The notes below the pieces were generated by a model that worked only from the letters and a program-made list of their open reading frames with translations, was not told where the DNA came from and ran no database searches. Both the position numbers and the translations under genes were made by a program. This document shows positions 53,301 to 58,527 of a stretch of 64,000 bases of DNA, piece by piece. The stretch covers positions 14,198,001 to 14,262,000 of the forward strand of contig NC_135123.1 of the NCBI RefSeq assembly GCF_050908995.1, in the 5' to 3' direction. Position 1 is the stretch's first letter. Each line of letters starts with the position of its first letter. The DNA is from Andrena cerasifolii. Its lineage: Eukaryota; Arthropoda; Insecta; Hymenoptera; Andrenidae.

Positions 53301-56300
53301 CGGAAGCGGGGCCTCGGATCGCGGGACGGTAAGGAGCCTTTCGATTCCACGCGGCACAAAGAATCTCAGTGTCGCAACAGATCCCACGAATTTCAGATAC
53401 ACCGCACAGCGCCATCTCTGTTTATCGATTACGCGTGAGGAGAGAGAGAGAGAGAGAGCGAACGATATCGGCATCGGGCTCGTGCATGCCAATAACGCAT
53501 GCGTGTATAATAGAAAGCCTGCGTTCGGCTTTTCAGAACGAAATGATTGGAAAATCTGCAGGAATTTCGTAGCGAGAGCCGCGTAGAAGCCACGGGCGCA
53601 ATCGCTTAAATGCTTGCAGGCTAATGGGACACTTGTAAACTTGTCTGCACGCGTGGAAGCGCTCGCAGCTCCCTGCGGATGCGGCAGACGTAACCAAGAC
53701 CTAACCTAACCGGCCGGGTAAACACGCCAGTGACGTTTGAGATTAGTCAACGATGACTCGGTTTTGTTTCGCAGCGAGAATAGACCTGTGTTTTGTCGCT
53801 GCCTGGTCACGTGCGATATCTCGAAGTATGGACGGATAAAATTCGCCGTGCACCTTTTCAAAAGACCCGGCCGATTTTGCGCACAAAATCGAAAGTGCTC
53901 CGTACACGACAGTCCGGCGAAACTCTCGTTCATTCGACTTCGATCGGAGATCCATCGTTCCCTCTCCGTCCACGGCACTCATCGGCCATCGTCGCTAAGA
54001 CAGATAAAAGGTACTCCAGACATATTGTTCTTTGGTTATCGGCGTCTACGAGCCACACGCGTTCCCTTCTGGCTTAAAGCGGCGATCGCGTTACGTCGTT
54101 CGCATTATTTACGCGTTGATGTGGCTGCGTTAACCTCCCGCTGACTCCGGCGAGGCGTCGCGCACAGGTTGGGTTGAAAATATTAAATGGTACATCACAG
54201 TCTGCTTCGCTTCGGCAACTGTTTGTCCGAGATAGGGGGGGAAATAAGTCTGACGTATCTTGAGGCAGGACTCGTTGCAAATTTCTTTCTAAATACATCG
54301 AGTTGCGTACGATTTTGTGTACTTATAATTGGATCCGTGTTCGGCGAGTGTCGTGTTTGTTAAAACTGCCCACCTATCTCGCACGATAATTAAGAAAGAT
54401 GAGATTGAACACTTGCTAATCGAATTACTGTGTTTCGTTCTTAGCTGGCAGTGTAATCTTATTTTCCTCGTCGCGAAGGTTTAATCTTTCGCGTAATTAA
54501 TATTGCGCGTACCGAACGGGCGGGCACTCGCCGACGAGATTCTATCTGCCCGAGTGTAACAACTTTCGTCTTGATTTTTCGAACAGCGCCTACATAGTCA
54601 ACCTCGACCAAAGAAAAATGGACGTACAGACGCCTTATCTGGACGCTATTCACGCCGTACCTGGCAACACTCCCGGTCAGAAGTTTAAATGGCTAGCGAA
54701 GCTGATACGGGAACGGATATCGGAATGCAACAGCCTCGAGGAGGTAATGGAGTCGGACAAGATACCGAGGCTGCTGGCGCCGCTGGTGCAGGTGCAGGCC
54801 GCGACGATGCTGGTGAAGAGGGACCCGAAGGACCAGAGCAACTACAGGGCGATCGCGGAGGCTCTCAAGTCGCAGGACACGACGATAGTGAAGATGGCGC
54901 TGCAGGTCGACAGCTTCTTCGACGGCACTAGCGAGATTACCAGCTGCGACTATTTCGTCGACCACTTATTCCCCTACGTTTCCCTGCGCACGAGGAGGCG
55001 CATCATACAGAAACTGGCCTATCGCCTGGCGCCGAAGGACCCGGCTCTTGCTCAACAATTCTTCGCCATGATCGCGGAGCTCTACGGCCTCAAGCAGGCG
55101 TTGCCCCTGCTGCTCTCCTGCAAGGAGTCCTACATGTACGACACGATCGTGAACAGAAGGATAGTCCTGAGTCGCAGCCTCGTCAAGAGGATCTTCCGCA
55201 AGAATCCAGACTTTGTGGTGCGCTACCTCAGGCTGGGCAAGCGCAGCACCGACCTCGAAAGCAACCCGTGGTGTAACAGCGTCTACGACGCCGAGGACAT
55301 CCTGGTGGCGCTCATAAAAAAGAGATGCGAGGCGTTCGTCGAGCTGTACGAGATGAACAAGGACCGGCCCCCGTCCGTGGCACTGAGCAACAAGTCTGCC
55401 GAGGCGTTCTTGAAGAAGGGATGGGATCACTTCCAACGGCAGCCCCGTCTGTATATAAAGCTGATACCCTTGAGGATAATCAGCGCGACCCGTATGGAGG
55501 CTATATTCCCCAAACTGTTCCCGAACAATCCCGAGCGCTTCGGCACGGACCAGATGCTCGGGTACCTGAAGTTCTACCCACAGGACAAGAAGCTGGACCT
55601 CCTGCTAAATACTTATCGCCAGCTCTACGGCAAGAGCATTATGGAGGACACGCGCAACGTTACGGTTACATTGCTGACGCTGCTACCCGCGGAGGAGCGG
55701 ATCCGAATGGCCAGGATCAAGATTCTGGAGGGCAAGCCGTCCGCTATAATGGACTATCTGCGCACCTGGAGGTGCTACCTGCCCGTCGACGAGACCGTGC
55801 CGCAGATCAAAGACGAGATCGCCAAGACTTCGGTGATGGAGTACAGGGTCGGTTTGCTGTGCCAGATGGTGTACTGCTGTAGAGTGAACAACGACGATGC
55901 TGCCTTGCTGGGGGTCCTGACGTATTTCAGGGACAGGCACAGGAACGAGCAGGCCATGTTTCTGATGAGGGTGTTCGACTGCCTGCTCGAGGTTTACGAC
56001 CTCGCGCAGGCGAGCGAGGCTGTGTGGGCGGTCCTGATGGAGATCATCGTGCGGGCTCACGTCAGAGACTCGTTGGCAGCATCGATCAGCACCAGCGTGC
56101 GGATCCTCGAAGCGGGCATCCACTTCAAGATCATTCACGGCGAGCCCATCGATCAGCTCATCGGGTTCTTCGTCGACCTGAAGACCCAGAGATACTCTCG
56201 GCCGTGGAACATCCTCGAAAAGTACCCCGAATACGAGAGGATGTGCCTGGAAGCCTGCCTGGCCGTGGTCTCGCAGAGGTACGACTCTGAAGAGGGCCTG

Positions 56301-58480
56301 TTGCACGTGGATAAGACCGAGATCCTCTACGACCTGACTTCGTCCATCTATCATTTCAACGAAAACCACGTGAGCAAGAGTTCTCGAATAGAACGCATGT
56401 CGATCAAAAACTATCCTTGGCTGCTGAAGGAGGTCGAGAAGATATTGACCGCGACCGACACCGACCTACGCAACGTCTACGTCATCGAGGAATTCCGGGA
56501 TACGCTGCGGAAGCACGAGAGGGACATCTACGAGCGTCTGTGCGCGGATTCCACGAAACACAAGACGATCGTGGACGATATCGAGACAGGTAAGGCTCTC
56601 AGCTTGTTGCACGAAGCTCCGGAAGAGATCCTGGCAAACTGGCAAGAGTACCTAAAAGCCTGCCAGGATAAGTGGTCGCAAGGTAGCACGAAACGTTTCG
56701 TCAGAGCTACGCGCTGGTACAACGAGATCCCAGTGAGGTTCGTCCAAAAGTGCCTTCAGGATCTAACCAAGGAGAAGAGTGGAGTCTCCTTGGAAATCCT
56801 AGCTCTCCTCGTCCACGGGCAGACGTTAGTGAGGATCATCGAACCGCTGATCCCCACGGACAACACCATCGACATTCAGCGAAAGGAGGCGAAGGTCATT
56901 TACGATATGACCTACCACGTCATCACCAGTGCCAGGCTCGCTAATCCACCGATCCCCCTGCAACTGGTAGGCAGACTATGCGAAGGCGACTATTTATCGC
57001 TGGCTCTGTCAATTCTCACCAACATCTGCAGAACGACCTCGGCCATGGACGTAATCTCGTTCGCCAAGCTCATCACCAGTCAGAGGGTGTCCGTTCGAAA
57101 GCACGGCATAAGGATCATGTGCCTGGTGGCGTCGCGCAAACAGCTCTGCGACTTCCTTCTCGTGCAATGGAAAGCGGAGAAGCACTACTCCATTCGGGAG
57201 GTCCTGCTAACCAAAGCCAGCGACATGTTCACAGCGGAGTCCGACCGGCACACCTGGTCCCTGATCAAGCAAATGATCTCCACCATGGAGACCAAGGACA
57301 CTTCGATCTTGCCCACCTTGATCAGGAACGTCGCCGTGGTTCCCGACGAGTACGTCGAGGACTACATGAAGCTGCTGTTGAAGACGCTGGACGACTTTGC
57401 GAAGGCCGACGTCGCGCAGCAGACTATCGAATCCTACATCAGCTCTCTGCTGAGAAAGATCACGCCCGCCATCTGCAATACCGTCTCCGAGGCATTCACC
57501 AAGGAGTTGTTAAGAAGATTCCTCTTCCACTGCAACGACGACATCGCCCGAGATACCGGAAACTTTGCCATCACCGCGTATCTACAGTCAGCTAAGCTCA
57601 ACAAGCACGACGTATTCGAGGAGCGGATGAAGACTTTCGCCGGCATCTTCGCCGAGAAGGTGAAGAGCGGCTGGGACGTGCCGCACCCGAACACGTCGGT
57701 GTACTATCCCATCAATTACGCGGTCCACCACTTCATCGACAACCTGACCAAGACGGTCCTTCTTGCCGACGTGGAGCCACGGCTGATCGACGGGATGCTG
57801 AAGGCCTTCCTCGCGGTCCTGACGCCCCAGATGGCCGCAAGGCCTTATCTGCTGTTGGTGTACGCCAACGAACGGATGGCCTCGAAGACGCCCAAGAAAT
57901 TCGGGATGAAAATTGGCCAGAGGATGCCCGAGCTGGTGGGCATCTTCTCGCCGTTCCTCGTATCATTTATGGTTAATACTATGAAATATCTGGTGAGTAC
58001 GAACACGTTCAAGGACGACGACCAGGAGAGTACGCGGCTGGGTGTCATGGAAGGACTGATGCAGGTTGGGTCCCTCGAGGCCACTCTGATGGCCGTGCAA
58101 TTGCTATCCGGGCCCATGAGCAACGCGAACAAACGTAGATACGAAAGCTTGCTGGAGCAGTTCAGGAAGTACGATCACCGGGCGATCAAGAGCGCGCTCG
58201 GCGACGTCATTAACAGCTTGGATATGGCGTGAATTAATTTCGGCCAGTAAAACAGTCAGGATGGTCGACCGATGGAACTTTGCTCTACTTTTCAGAATCG
58301 TCTGACGAACGTTGACAAACTGTTGGCATTTATAATTACATAAGAGCTACACGGCGGCGTCTCGAGCAACCGAATGAATTCTCGAATGGACATTACGAGT
58401 TGCTACTGTTTTTCTTTTTTAATGTTTCTACCGTGCGAAGTGCAGGGCTTTTGCTGCACACTTAAGGGATAACGTTAAAT

Positions 58481-58527
<47 letters not shown>

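Noticed and set aside
53737..54144. 135-codon frame upstream of the 1204-aa gene
   Set aside because: It is open in three frames on both strands in CpG-rich DNA. It is better explained as promoter/5' UTR sequence.
54693..57694. Long open frames in other frames under the 1204-aa gene
   Set aside because: They are shadows caused by strong codon bias in the true frame, with skewed Gln/Arg/His composition and no motifs.
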